DNA of 64,000 bases. Origin: Morchella semilibera (taxonomy: Eukaryota > Ascomycota > Pezizomycetes > Pezizales > Morchellaceae). Every line of letters starts with the position of its first letter. The first letter of the stretch is position 1. The stretch lies in contig WBVU01000003.1 of NCBI GenBank assembly GCA_009192285.1, positions 5,505,517 through 5,569,516 of the forward strand, read 5' to 3'. Both the position numbers and the translations under genes were made by a program. Positions 10,745 to 23,169 of the stretch are shown here, one piece after another. The notes under the pieces were generated by a model. That model searched no databases, was not told the origin of the DNA, and saw only the letters and a list, made by a program, of their open reading frames with translations.

Positions 10745-12470
10745 TCAATCAATCAAGCAATTCAGCTGGTGCCATAACCTCCGGGTTGGATATATGAGGT
10801 ATAGATAATAAATACAGTACCAGAAATCGGGATAAACCAAATATCTTAACACTGCCGCATCAAACGAAATGCGGTAGTCCAACCAAACCTGCAAGCAATG
10901 CCGTACTCATACTAGCAGTTATATGTGCCGAAGTATTGTATTGGTGGGGTATTTGGTTGCGGTATTGTCGGGGGATCGATTGGTATTGCTGTGGCATTGT
11001 TTTAGGTACCGTAGTTCTAAGCAGTAAGTTTTTATTTTCCATGTTAAATTAGAATATACACCATAAATGATATCATAGACTCCATTTTCTGATGAAGCAT
11101 CCCAACGGTAAAGATCACCACAATTGTATCCACCAATATCTCCATCATCTCCCATCTTTCATCAGCGGGTCGGGAAGAGTTAGGTAATAATTTTAAAAAT
11201 AGTTTTCTTTTGTATAGCATGTCGATAAATGTCCAACTACTAGAGTGGTGAGAATTATCATGGTGGTGATGATTGCTAGGGTGGTGGGTGGTGGGTGGCC
11301 GGTGCGGGGAGCTAGGCGTGGAAGTAATTTGACCAGTTACAGCTTGTAGGGTATGCTATGGTAGGCTGCAGCAGTTTTACGGGATGCTTCAGATACCCTA
11401 ACCCAACGGCTAATGAATAATGCTGCACTGAGAACTATGCCGAATGATCTCCGTACTGCTAGCACCCCAGTTTCTGGCAGAGTACTGTAAGTATAAGTAA
11501 TAAGCAATCCAACCCTGAGGGGGAAGTAGAGAGAGAGAGAGAGTTGAGCCAAGGGTGGGGAGGGCTTGAGGAGCAGCAGCAAGATATCGTTGCTGATGAG
11601 AGATGAAGGGACTAAGAGTAGAGAAGATAGAATGAGGCAAGGACGTCGTGTAGGTGGCTGCTACGATTTTATTATTTTCTTTTCTGTTGTTATGAGTCTC
11701 CTTTGTTGAGGGTGGTGGTGGAAGCGAGGGTAGTTCTAGGGCAGTGCGATATTGTCATAGCTATATAGCCTAAGGGCTGGATACAATTAATGATGTAAAC
11801 AAAAAGGAAAAAAATTCAACCCTAACCCTTAACCGAGTGATCATCGATGACGCAGTCCGGATAAGTGATCGATCCGATGTTATCCCGATTATAGTTAATA
11901 ATGTTCAGTCTCGTTGGTTGATTGATTCACTAGCCCCTCGGCGCCAATGTTCTAGTTAACTCATTACTCGTAATGAACCTTAGGTTGTTACGGATCCCTA
12001 GATCTCTATCACAACGCTGAAAGTTTTGTGTAGATATCTGTAGTCCTCGTAGTGCTATAGATATCTATGGCCCACCACGATACTGTACGAGCAGTTACAA
12101 AACGACAACCGACCCCGCGTGACACCCCGTCCACAGCGAGAAAGCGACAAGGTTCAAAATAGGAAAGATCCCCTGAGTTTAAGAGAGATAATCACATTAA
12201 TTGTGACCAATAAGAGGCTTCTTAGCGACGAATTGCCAAGAATTACTATATATAGGGAATTTTGGAATATTTACTGCCGGTTTCAGAGTGACCGTGACAC
12301 CTGTTGTCGCTTTGCATTTGCTCGGTACAGTGTCTGTGGTGCTCGCAGGATCAAGGGCTGGACGGATGAAAACCAAATAGTCCGCCCAGTCTGGGGCTGC
12401 CATCAAGACATATGTAGATATCTATAGTCCGGGCTAGACCATTGCGAACACGACCTAGTACTAACTAACT
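10745..12470. other. gene-free stretch
   Basis: Contains a GA dinucleotide run (11528-11542), TGGTG/GGTGG repeats near 11245-11310 and a telomere-like AACCCTAACCCTT near 11818. A stop-bounded hydrophobic frame near 12250-12390 has no recognisable domain. No supported gene. Confidence 0.4.
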
Positions 12471-12476
12471 TGGTCT

Positions 12477-12722
12477 TTGGTGCCGCCTCTTACGGCTGTA
12501 GCTAACGTCCCTACCTTGTATTTGCACACTTCATCACCTAATGAGACCCGCGCAGTCGCACCAGACCACACAACGGTTAAGCAGCTACTGTGGTCAAAAG
12601 AGGGAATTGAAAAAGCATTAGAGCTTTGGAAGCAATGGACGGAGTATAGGCAGGAAGTTGGCGAGGGAGACGGAGAAGAACTGGAGAGAGAAACAGAACT
12701 CAACCTAGGATGGGAAGCCTAG
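12477..12722 (+). CDS. unrecognised frame, possible terminal exon
   Basis: An 81-codon frame with no ATG at its 5' end. Its second half is charged and probably helical (EGIEKALELWKQWTEYRQEV, ending ETELNLGWEA). A CTAAC branch-like string lies near 12500. It may be a last exon, but no upstream exon can be joined with confidence and no family is recognised. Confidence 0.2.
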   Translation: MVPPLTAVANVPTLYLHTSSPNETRAVAPDHTTVKQLLWSKEGIEKALELWKQWTEYRQEVGEGDGEELERETELNLGWEA

Positions 12723-13206
12723 AGAAAGAAAGACTGGACGGATGAGCTAAGGGACAGAATAATTGTACTAGCCGAGCTTTACTTTTTTTGAACGATTTTC
12801 TTTTGTCGAGGTTAGTGAGAGGAGTTCTGGATACAATTAATAAAAAAAAGACCCACACAGTGGGTCATAAACTATCACTCTGCTTATATAAGCCAGCCCA
12901 CACATCCACCCACCCACGAGCAATCACGAGATATCACTCTGCTTACATAAGGGCGTCCGACCCGTGGCCATGCATAAACCTGCGAACTGTATGGCACATT
13001 GGTAGTATTATAGGACCGACTGCAAATTCCGGGTGCTAACGCGTGAGAGAGATTTTCCAATGTCTCATACGTCCAGGAGATAGAAGCCAGCTTCACGATA
13101 CACTTCCATTTGCAGCAAAGGAGACAGTGAAGCGTACGCCTTGGCGACAGCTTCTAGTCCTGTGCACCACCTTTTGAACAATACGGGCTGAACAATACGG
13201 GGTGTG

Positions 13207-13467
13207 ATGAAGGTGACTGAGTTGATGATGGTTGAAGGGCGCGGTCACGTCATTAATCTTAAGTACAAGTTGGGAAAGAGCCCCCTTTCCTACAGGATTA
13301 ACTTGAGCATTACTCCAACTCTACCGACATTTGTCTACACCGCCGCCCAGGTGGACCCCCCCGCCCAGGTGGACCCCCCCGCCCAGGTGGACCCCCCCGC
13401 CCAGGTGGACCCCCCACGGCAACAGATAGCGTTCAGGTCTCGGGTAGAGGTCTCGGCCGCAGATTAA
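13207..13467 (+). CDS. unrecognised ORF with four AQVDPP repeats
   Basis: ATG at 13207, about 86 residues. The frame crosses an 18-bp tandem array and so carries the hexapeptide AQVDPP four times (residues about 47-70). There is no signal peptide and no known domain. The array keeps the frame because its unit is a multiple of three. It may be a chance ORF. Confidence 0.25.
   Translation: MKVTELMMVEGRGHVINLKYKLGKSPLSYRINLSITPTLPTFVYTAAQVDPPAQVDPPAQVDPPAQVDPPRQQIAFRSRVEVSAAD
13345..13416. repeat. 18-bp minisatellite, 4 units
   Basis: Four consecutive 18-bp units (GCCCAGGTGGACCCCCCC), near-perfect. The period and copy number equal those of the array at 32065-32136 although the sequences differ. 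Confidence 0.9.
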
Positions 13468-13559
13468 AGAGCCTCCCTTCGCAATGAGGTGAAGGGGTGC
13501 AGTTCTGTGTGGGCTGCGGGTGGTATCGCAGGTGGGACTGGAACGCGTGATCAATATGC

Positions 13560-16040
13560 ATATATGGACAGGAGTGCTTCTGCAGTACTTTTCTAACCGG
13601 GGATCGGGGTGTGTATTGAGCGAAGACTGATCCTACGACGGTCCGCGTTGGTCGCGATCTGTCGACACATCAGCTCTACATGTGGCTGAGTGAACGGAAA
13701 GGGGAGTTCGTTATTTGCGGAGATGTTGTGCGCGTAATTAATCCGCGCGGGTGCGTCCAAGGAGTTTGTCCCGACACATGGGGTGTGTGGGATAGTGCCA
13801 ACATGTTGTGCGGTGCAGGTTGGGTGCGGACAGGCTCTGGATGGGTCTGATCACTTGGGGTGTACCTAGGGATAGTGGGTATTGGGCCCAACTTTCTGTA
13901 AACTGGCGACCTGTAAGTAGTGATGGGCACAAGACAGTTGAGGCGTCTCGAGACTTTGTCCCGCAATACAAGACAAAACGATATATAGCCAGAAAAGAGA
14001 ACACAAAACAAGAAAAGGCTTGGTCTCGAAGCCCTTCCAAATATGCGAGTAATTGACTGTGACATAGTCATCAACATCAAACTACTTCTGCTGGAAATAC
14101 AATTAAGGAGCTGGTTAGACAAAAAAAAAACTTTAAGCAGCTATGCCCTTAACCCTAACCCTGGTAAATCCCACCGGAGAAACTAGGAGCACCCCGTCAA
14201 TACTAATTGGTGAGCAAAACTTAAAATAATGCACACTTGATTATGCAAGGTCTACTTCTATACCCTGTGATGTATGGAAGCATTCGGTCAGGAGCATTAA
14301 CGTCCGAACATAGTAATCGGAGGACCAGGTCATGGATGGGGGAGGGTAAAAAAAACCGGGATTGCAAGTTAATTATGCGATGATAAAATTAAGGTGAAGA
14401 TTTCGTGGATATGAAAGTAAGAAGCGACGGGAGTGGAGGGTAGAAAGGGTCGGAAGTTGGGCGTGAGTGGAGATGGTATTCGGTCACGATGCACTAGCTA
14501 CGAAATATCTTTAGACAACTCCACCACTCACCAGGATACCCCCTAACCTGGACAGTAAATCTTAGTTGGTTGGGAAGGGGTAAACGTAGATGTTCTTGTC
14601 ATTATGTCAACTGTCTGACTGAGGGGGTGTATGGTGAGTAGGGGGCTAAACAGCAGGGTATACGCTAACTAGAAACTACTGTGGTGTTCGCGTACAACTT
14701 GCTTGACTACCCCAGACACAAAAATAGAGTCCTTATATACCTGACAAAATAGTAGGGGAAAGAGTTTTCGGTAGAAGTGGAGGTGTGTGGGAACCACCTC
14801 CCTTAGTGACCCACATCTACCAATAGAGGCCGTAGCGTCCTAACGCAAGCAGAGCCAGCCCTGGAGTCATTTTGCGCAAATACTTGGGTGTTTGTTCCTA
14901 GCACCATTGTTGCCGTTGTAACAAGAGTATGAGTATTTCATAATGTTATCAAGTTCTGATCACTTCGCTCTCTATGTAATATCGGCTGTATGGTCATAAG
15001 GTAGGCTCGTATGTACCTAACCCTCCTACCAAAGGGGCTGGAGCATTATCGTTCCTAATTTTGATGAGATCACTTTGCCGGGGTAGTTGGAGCTCCCCGA
15101 TGCCAAAAAATGCTACTGTCGGGGTCGGAGGGCTGTTGGAGGGCTGTCGGAGCTGGATTTGCTTGCAAAATAAGGCTTCCGACATGAACTTCTTTTTTTG
15201 GGTTTCAACGGAGGTCTCTTAGCCCTCTGCAGACCCCACCTGACTCTCAGAAACAGGAACTAATCTCTTTTTAGCCTGAATATAAATCAATGAGGAAATA
15301 AATGGAGAGCCTGGGCTCAGCAAGACGAAGCCTAATTTTTTGTTGATGTGTGCAGGCGATGAAACTGTGGTTGCTGGAGACCAGCTAGTTATTTGAGAGA
15401 TGGAGCCCATTGAAGAAAATTTTGACCATGGGCACGCGCAGTCGTCACCTTACTTGGTGATTTTCAGCTCACGAATCTAAAACCATATTTGGCAGACGCA
15501 GAGTGGCAGAGAGAGTGGTGTATTATGTAATTAACTCAAAGGTCTCTAGTTCGGCGGGTGCTCGATTATAAAGTATTAGCAGGCCGAGGGTGGAACTATG
15601 TTTTATCGCGGGGAGGGTGCTGCTTGTCATAGAGGGGGGGAGAGTGGATTGAGGTAGATGATGTAAACCGATAAGGCAGCGAAATGAGGCTCTGTTCCAT
15701 AAAAACCTAAGAACGCCAAATCTATCCCCCGGGTGTATGAGACGTCTGGAGAATCTCTCATGCACATCTAGGAAGGCATTTTCTCGGCATGAATTTGATG
15801 TATATATATTTCAATTCCCTTGATGGGCGGTTGTGAGCAATTAAGCTGGGGTTGGCTGAGGCGCGAGTCTTGGCGCCCAGTGCTTGCAGGGCGCACAATC
15901 ACCATCGCCAACCTCCTCCATTTCAACCTCCAACCACCAACAACCTCTCACACCCCGCACAATATCCTCTCTTCTTGTTAGCACTCCCATCCATCAGAAA
16001 TCATGTCCCTTTCTCAAGAGATCGATAGCAGATACCCCCA
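13560..16040. other. gene-free stretch
   Basis: Contains a telomere-like CTTAACCCTAACCCTGG near 14148 and short GGAGGGCTGT repeats near 15126-15148. Frames on both strands near 13676-14122 overlap each other and lack any recognisable domain. The 16050 gene follows a pyrimidine/CAAC-rich leader (15895-16000), as expected of a fungal 5' UTR. Confidence 0.4.
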
Positions 16041-16049
16041 TCGCCCCTA

Positions 16050-18257
16050 ATGGCCAGTGGCAGTAGCAGTGTGTCGGGTATGTTCTCGCTACTCCTAACC
16101 CCCCCCCCACCACAAACGGTCTTGCTGATTACCCACCCCCCGTCAGACAGATCCCCACCACAAGAACTCCCCCTTCTTCAAGCGCCGTCATCAGGATTGG
16201 TCTCTGGCAAACTACCTCTCGTACCGCCACCATAGAACCAAAGATCCCAACCGTATATTAGACAGTTGGCGTCCGTCCCTTGAAAACATCGCGTCCTGCA
16301 AGTCAGAATGCCACAATGACAACCAACGCTCACGTGCCATTCGTCTTCTGGCGCTATATGACGAAAAGGTATATTTACTTCTATCCCATCTACGCCTTCT
16401 CGCGCTCTTCCTTTACAACCACAAGCACGGCGTCTGCTGGACCTCTGTGCTTGACACCATAGCGGGACCGAACGGATAGTCGGCTCGACCGTCCGACCTC
16501 ATCCTTGCGTATGTGGTGCCCATATGCTCCGGCGGCCTGTTGGGTCTTCGTCCGGCCAGCAATGGGATCTGGTTCCCCTTCTATTCCCATCGCCTCGATA
16601 CAGCGTAGGGCCGAATCACCTGGTTCTCGCGTCGTTGTGTGTGATGGGAAAGTGGTTCATGAGTGCTAACACTTATATACAGGGTGCCGGATCAGATCGC
16701 GTTGCCGGTAGACGCTGGCTCCAGAAGCAGCGGAAGGCCCTGACGACGCCGCCAGGCCAGACGATTAATTTCACGCCAGTATTCAACTCGAATGTTACCA
16801 ACTCGTCGTTTGCGGTGAATGCTGGCGCCACAGGGCCCGCTGATGATGCGCCAGAATCACCCTCCGATAGCGCGCGTGCTGACGGACCTGACGATTCTGA
16901 AGACGATATTGGGGAGCAGGAGCGAGGAGAGGCCGACGGTGATGCGCTCCCTTCAACTGTTGGAGGACCAGTTCTGGCCGATGAGCGCGCTATTGAATCC
17001 CTCACTGCAACGTACCAGCGTCAAACCCATCGCTGGCGTCTAGCCTCTGGTCGTGACGTCGAGACTGTGCTTTTCGAGAAACTGTCGCCGCATGAGCTTC
17101 CCCGCCTCGTCTTCATCCCTTGCACTATCCTTTACCATCGACCTCGACGACCCAAATATGCGCTCCTGGTTTGAGCCCGAAGAGTTGGACGAGATTAACA
17201 AGTCGCTCCCTGAACCACCTAGCACCCCCGGCATACTGTCGATGGTAAAATCGCTACACCGCTTCCGATCCTGCAAGAGCCCTGCAGATGTGCGTAACGT
17301 GCTGGCAACTACTTCCTTCCTCGAGCCGGGTCAAAAATTTGATGCGGAGCGCGACTTCCTTAGGATGTGGGCTGATCTTGTAATACGCAATCTGTCTGTA
17401 CCCCCCCCCCCCTCCCCCTCATTCTACCTTTTTTGTGTTGCGTAGCGGTTCTAACATCGACCAAATAGACTCGTCCTCTGGGAATCACCCGCCCACCCCC
17501 TCCGCAGCCAACAACTGGAAGACTTTTACTCGAACCTAATTTGGGCGCCCATCCTCGACCAGTGCTTTCTATCCTTCCCCTCAATCGTCCTTGTCCGCAA
17601 AGACTCTCCCTGCCGTTCTACTGCTGCTCGCAAAAACCGAGCGCGCACACTCGATACCCGCATGCGCCAGGGCAGACGACTCGATGGCGTAATCAGGAGC
17701 AGCGGGGACGATGCACATGAATTTGGCGGCATTGAAGTGGCGCGCTCGGCGGCAGGGGGATTGAAATCTACCAAGCGGCTTGGTGACGAAGAAAAGCTCC
17801 TGAAGGCTCTCCGGGACATGCTGGCGGTATTATGCGGGCTGGTGAATGTTACGGGGGAGGACAAGCCCAGTCTGCAGGTGGTCGGTGTGCTCTGCGCGGG
17901 CTTGAAGATGCAGGTTATCAAGATGGGGTGTTGCCGGGAGGGCGGCATTGCTGTGGTTCGTCGGCAGCAGGTTGTGGAGATACCGGAGGAGCTCAACGGG
18001 TTGACTGGGCTCACGAAGGTTTTGGTCATGGTGGCCAGTATGAAGGTATATTGGCCGTGTTTTGGAGATCTTAGATCTAGCAGCTAACCTGATCGTAGGT
18101 CGTGGTTGAGCAGACGTCGAAGGCGGTATCACAGAGGCACAATTCGACAAGCAGCACGGATAAGTCGGACGAGGACTTAATAAAGGAGATATTGCAAGGG
18201 ACGGTCGCTGAGACAAACCTGGGATGGGCGGCGGACACGCCATCGCCAGAACCGTAG
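16050..18257 (+). pseudogene. fungus-specific uncharacterised multi-exon gene, two apparent frameshifts
   Basis: Proposed exons: 16050-16077 (ATG), 16151-16508, 16683-17393, 17469-18045, 18099-18257. Introns have plausible ends (GTATGT donors at 16078 and 16509, GTATAT at 18046; branch-like CTAAC at about 16664, 17450 and 18083). Exon 4 contains RKNRARTLDTRMRQGRRLDG, a VCLxLK-like core (GVLCAGLKMQVIKMG) and EIPEELNG. This resembles a large uncharacterised fungal protein family in which a helical region is followed by a conserved C-terminal domain. The middle exon has a low-complexity acidic linker (SEDDIGEQERGEADGD). Two breaks are inferred: the frame meets TAG at 16477 although the next frame continues to the 16509 donor, and one extra base lies in the CCCC near 17100. 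It could instead be two adjacent genes (16050-16479 and a second one). Function unknown. Confidence 0.5.
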
Positions 18258-18259
18258 GA

Positions 18260-21200
18260 CCGGACATGTTCCTTATCATGTAAAGACACCCTATCAGGGA
18301 AATGTTCTCAATGCCATCTATAAAACTTAATCGAGTTCCCCGCCTTGCTGGCGGGCGTGATTGAAGAAGTGAACCCGCCACACTGAGGCCTGAGCTCGTA
18401 GAAAATGGTACTCTAGAAGCAGAAACCTCTTACAGTCTGGAATTCCAGCTAATTCGCAACCCAATTCTTGGCATCATTTGACTCCGATGTCTACAACTAC
18501 TTCACGGCGTAGTTGGCACCCCTGTTTTGAATAATGTAGTCAGGTCGAGGTCACGCACGACGCGCGATGGCTGCACTGGAACCTCCTCAAAAGCCTCCCC
18601 TTCTTCGCCTCCCTCTCCGGCAAGTCCATCGTCACATAATCCTCTCCCTCCTCGCCCCCTTCCTCCACCCTCCTCCGCTTATCCCTCTTCTACTTCGCCT
18701 TCCTCATTACCGCCAGCCCCCTCGTCCTCCTCCTCTTCCTTCAAAGGTGTGACGAGGTCCCGACCGGCTGCGGGGGTGGGGGCCTTAGTGGGGGGAAGGG
18801 GGGGGGGCAAGAGGGATAAGAGTGAGAGGTAGAAGATATTAGAGTGTCGGAGAGATTGATAGGCATGATGGTTATTCAGTTATACTGTTTTGCTGAGTCG
18901 ATGAAGATGTCGTGAGGGTACGGTACAAGACTTGGTAATTATGAACCCAAGCCACGTGGCGTGGTGATGATGTCTCTAGATAATTCATGTATATAATATA
19001 TTGTAATTCTGTTAAGAGGGAGCTGGCTCTCTGTCTCTCCATCCAAGGATAATCAACGTTTATATTAAATTAGTGGAAGTCAGTCCCTCTGTGATTGTAT
19101 ACAAGGATCTGGCACAGCAAGTGAACGGATCTCCACCTGTCAAAAGCCCATGTATCTGTACTTACATGTAGTTTTAATGCCAAAGCCTTGTGCATGCTTT
19201 GTTGGCACCTTCTTTATGAAAGTACTACATACAAGTACTTAGGTACATGTCAGATCTAGCCACCCCGTCCGTCATGGCACTGGAGTAAGTAATGTAAAAT
19301 ACCAGACCATCATACTAGTCCCTCCATGACGTTTCCGAACACGACCAATATTACATACCAGATCACAAAAGGAGTCGTGTTCGGAAACGTCATGGAACTA
19401 CATGTAGTAGTATCGGAAAAGCCTGTCCCTGTCCCCGGCAACACCCCTGCATACCACGCGGAACTCTGCCCAAACCCCCGGAACTCATCTGGACCCGCTG
19501 TGCCGATCGCTCGCTTAACGGGTACCTGCATGTGTACCCACCTGGACATTCTGAGACAAATTTAATTGGTATTACGTCTTCAACGCCCCCCCCCCCCCCG
19601 TAATCGCGGATGCCAAATTCACTCCTGATTGGAAGGCCCTCTACGCCCAATAGTTATGGGTTTCAACTATAGCTCCTAAGACCTGGAACAATATCTTCCC
19701 ACATTCAAAAGTACACGCATAGTACTACGGCCCCCGACTATGGCCCCCAATACGTAGAGGTGCTGCTTTCTACGCCTAGCAGTGAGTGAGTTCAACCATA
19801 GCTCCTAATGATTAGAACCACCACTCTCAACCCTTCGCTCTCGACGCTTGGGACCACGTCTCTTGTTGCCTGGAACTCTGTCGCCCTGATATACTTTCAT
19901 TGACAGAGCTGAAAACACCACTTTCAACTGGTTTATTTTATAAACTTCTCTGGACCATACAGGTATGGTGCAAGGAGGAATAGAGGGCGGCCTTGTCAAC
20001 CCTATACACCACTTTAGTCAATTCTTTCATTGGCTACGAGAGGCAAACATTGGAGGGCCTCACTCCTAACTCGGATTACAAGGTCGCCCCCCAAGGCCTC
20101 TCGCACCATAGCTTAAATCGGGGCGCTTGTATTAGGGAGAAATTACATCCCAACAGCCGACTAGAGTGTCCAAGATAAGGATATCATGACTACATGTAGA
20201 TATCTATGTAGACGAGAAAATATAGAACTCGCGATTCTTTTAGAAAGTATCTTTGCCCACTGCCCTGATTATGACCGATGGTATTAAATATACCTAGGTA
20301 AGTATTTATATTACTGACATAATATCCTCGAACGACGAAGAGAAAATTAGCAAGATCTGGCACCTGTAGATGCTGGGGAACTGCCTGTGACTGACCCTGG
20401 CTAGTCTACCCCTAACCCTAAACTATATTTCCTGGCTTGATTTTTTTTCTTTTTTTCTTTCCTGTTAACCCCATACGCGGGTGTTTCCTGGCTTGAGCTT
20501 GTAGCGAGAATAAGTTTCGAGAACACACAACAGTGGCGACGGAAACCGCCCTACAAACAGCGACAGGGACAACAGAATTTTGGGCGCAGCTCTGGATCCT
20601 AACTAAATCTGGCTTATCCTGCTTTAATCATCTTTCGACGGGCGAGACGCTCATGCTCACGGTTTTTAGAACCTTGAAGCACTCCGTGCTCACTAGACAC
20701 ACCGAAAATCTGATAAGATTCACACCATTATTCTACATCCAGACTTCCTTACCTGGTCCTTTGTACTTTCCCTAAACCTAAATACACTATGGGCACTTTT
20801 GGGCATGGGATTCCGGGGTGCGAGGGGCTCTGAGTAGTGTTAGGCACGAGTTGGGAGCTCTCCGACACCAGAAAGGCTGATGTCGCTGCCGGAGCCCAAA
20901 CCATATATTAAAATCAATTTTTTAGCTTCCACTTTAGCCTCCGACATGAGAATCAAGGCTCATTCCGGACCCCGACAGGAAAATATGGTTTATTTTGACC
21001 CTGATATCACATTTCAGGGCCTGACATGGGAAGTGAAGAGCGTTGGGACATTTGGCGGAAAGTTATTGCTCCAGACCCTACGGTGAGTAGCAAGCTGCCC
21101 GTAGGGGGTGAGTAAGAGAGTAATATTATCCCTAAGCCCGGAGTATTGCCATTTCCACGTCGGCTGTCGGTTGTCAAAATTCTTTGCTCGAGAAAACATC

Positions 21201-22390
21201 CGAAGCTCCCAGGAATATTTCTTCCATCCGTCTACCTCGAAACTTACAACTGCTCTGGAAATCACAATAGTAGCTAGTGGTAGTACCTCTAACTATTGAT
21301 AATATGACGCATCGCTCCCCGGGTGGTGTGATTACAAACTTGCGACTTGAGTCACCGGGCTGCTGTAAATTAAAATGGCTCAACAAGTTTGTCAAAGGCT
21401 GCAGGTGATCACCGCACTGATAATGCATTCAGTGCCCATTTGAGTTGCTATCCAGGGTTAAGGTTTCCAGTCCCGACCAAACGTTTAGGTGAACCGTAAA
21501 TAAGTATGTATGCGTGGCCGAGTATATAGACACAAATATAATACATTGTGCAACTTACACAACAAACTAATCGCGCAAGTTGTAGAATCTAGCTAAACAA
21601 TAGAATATCTTTAAGTCCGGCAATGCTGACCCCCCTATAATAGAGAACCCAGATTTGTGTGGGAGATCTATTATTTGAATAGAGAGATAACAAAACCTGT
21701 AAAGCCAGACCATACCCACCCCCTCCTTGGGAGCACTTTACTAAATGCCGGCTGCAAAATTTACCAGTAGTAGGCGATTGCGTAATCCAACATAGAAGCG
21801 TATATTGTGCGACTAGCACAGGTGAGGTATATATGGCGGATCTCCTCATACGTACAGGCCTGCAGGGTGACTGGGAGTACAGCTCCGCCACAGCAAAAAT
21901 CTAAGGCGAAAGCTTACGGTGGCGGCTAGAAAAGCTACTAGTAGGACCTTATATATAGCTAGGAATAGCTCTACACTACAAGAGTACTCCAGCCAATGGC
22001 ATTTTAAGAGCGTTTATAGGCTGGGCACGGGTCGGTGTTGGGTATGTTTACATACAATATTACGGGCGAGTGAGAATCTATGATTAAGGTTGAGGTCGGG
22101 TTTAGTGATTTGTCGTATGGTGGGGCTGCGTATAGAGGAAATCTGGGAGAGGTGCCAGAAGAGCGGGGAGGGTTGTGGCGGGGTGTTGTACTTGACATGT
22201 GGTCGGTGCGAGTGATGACGCTGGTGGCCTGATCTTGACTTGAGGGGAGATGTGGCAACAGAAGTAAATAGTATAAGAGGACAAAGTCCATTCGGCCCTA
22301 CATTCGATAAGGCGTCAACCTTTCGACTCAGCAACCAGCAGCGATTGAACACGAATATCTACGAGAGTACGGTTGCGATAATTGATATTA
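18260..22390. other. gene-free stretch with one hairpin
   Basis: A hydrophobic frame near 18655-18750 may be the tail of a membrane-protein gene but cannot be joined to anything. A perfect hairpin lies at 19324-19395, and a telomere-like CCCCTAACCCTAAAC near 20410. Two purine- and T-rich tracts (18795, 20440) are present. No supported gene. Confidence 0.4.
19324..19395. repeat. 72-bp perfect hairpin (MITE-like)
   Basis: Arms of 22 bases (19324-19345 and 19374-19395) are exact inverted complements around a 28-base loop. The arm contains ACGTTTCCGAAC, a word also present in the terminal repeats of the 123-bp MITE at 54176 and 60860. No clear target duplication is seen. Confidence 0.6.
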
Positions 22391-22398
22391 ATGCGAAA

Positions 22399-23169
22399 AT
22401 GTCCTACGAGTGGATGCTTAGAAAAGGATTTCCCCTTGAACACATCATTGCAATGCAAAACTGCGCTCCTGGCGCCTCGGTAACTACAGACCACACCGGA
22501 ACTAGGGTACATTTACCATCTGGCAGCGTCTTTAAAGGTAGTGTTGCTCCTGCTGTTAATGGACGATATTTCGATCCTTTGTTTTCTACCGCTTGGACCG
22601 GTCCGGCCACTCCAGCAACGTTAATTCGTTACGATCCAACGGACCATGTTTCAAACACGTTATATAGTACCGTGTACACACCTACTAAACTAGAAGCGAT
22701 GTGGTCTACGATCGCAATATTCATCGATGGTGCGTGTCGGGATAACGGGAGAGCTACAGCTAGAGCCGGGTACGGAGTTTTTTTTGGAGATGGATCGAAA
22801 TATAACACCAAGGGCCTTGTCGATTGTGGTCAGAAGCAAACAAGTCAAGTCGCGGAAATTGTAGCCGCGTTGAAAGCCTTGGAGGTTCTGAATGAAGTGT
22901 GGAAAAACATGGGTTTGATGGAGGTGGTGCTAGTTACGGACTCGGATTACGTGGCGAAGAGCATGTGTGAATATATTTGGAAGTGGCAGAAGAATGGGTT
23001 CAAGACGTGTAAGGGGAAGAAGGTGGAGAATGAGGGATTGTTAAGGATGTTGAATGAGAGGATTGATGAGTTGAATGAGGAAGGGATTGAGGTTAAGTTT
23101 TGGCGTGTGGATAGGAGTATGAATGAGGAGGCGGATAGGTTAGCTACTGAGGCGTTGGAGTTGCATTGA
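22399..23169 (+). CDS. ribonuclease H-like domain protein, about 256 aa
   Basis: The first ATG in the frame is at 22399; the frame is open further upstream, but without an ATG. The C-terminal half is an RNase HI-type domain with the four acidic catalytic positions: FIDGACRDNG (about residue 111), QVAEIVAALKAL (about 155), LVTDSDYV (about 182) and NEEADRLA (about 244). FKTCKGKKVENEGLL corresponds to the basic region of the fold. The N-terminal 100 residues (MSYEWMLRKGFPLEHIIAM onward) resemble the leader of many single-copy fungal RNase H-like genes rather than a retrotransposon, and no RT or integrase lies nearby. The family hydrolyses the RNA strand of RNA-DNA hybrids. Activity here is predicted from the intact motif set. 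A TATAAG string lies near 22273. Confidence 0.75.
   Translation: MSYEWMLRKGFPLEHIIAMQNCAPGASVTTDHTGTRVHLPSGSVFKGSVAPAVNGRYFDPLFSTAWTGPATPATLIRYDPTDHVSNTLYSTVYTPTKLEAMWSTIAIFIDGACRDNGRATARAGYGVFFGDGSKYNTKGLVDCGQKQTSQVAEIVAALKALEVLNEVWKNMGLMEVVLVTDSDYVAKSMCEYIWKWQKNGFKTCKGKKVENEGLLRMLNERIDELNEEGIEVKFWRVDRSMNEEADRLATEALELH

Noticed and set aside
13676-14122. 148-codon minus-strand frame
   Set aside because: Overlaps frames on both strands, no ATG-context or splice support, no recognisable motif.
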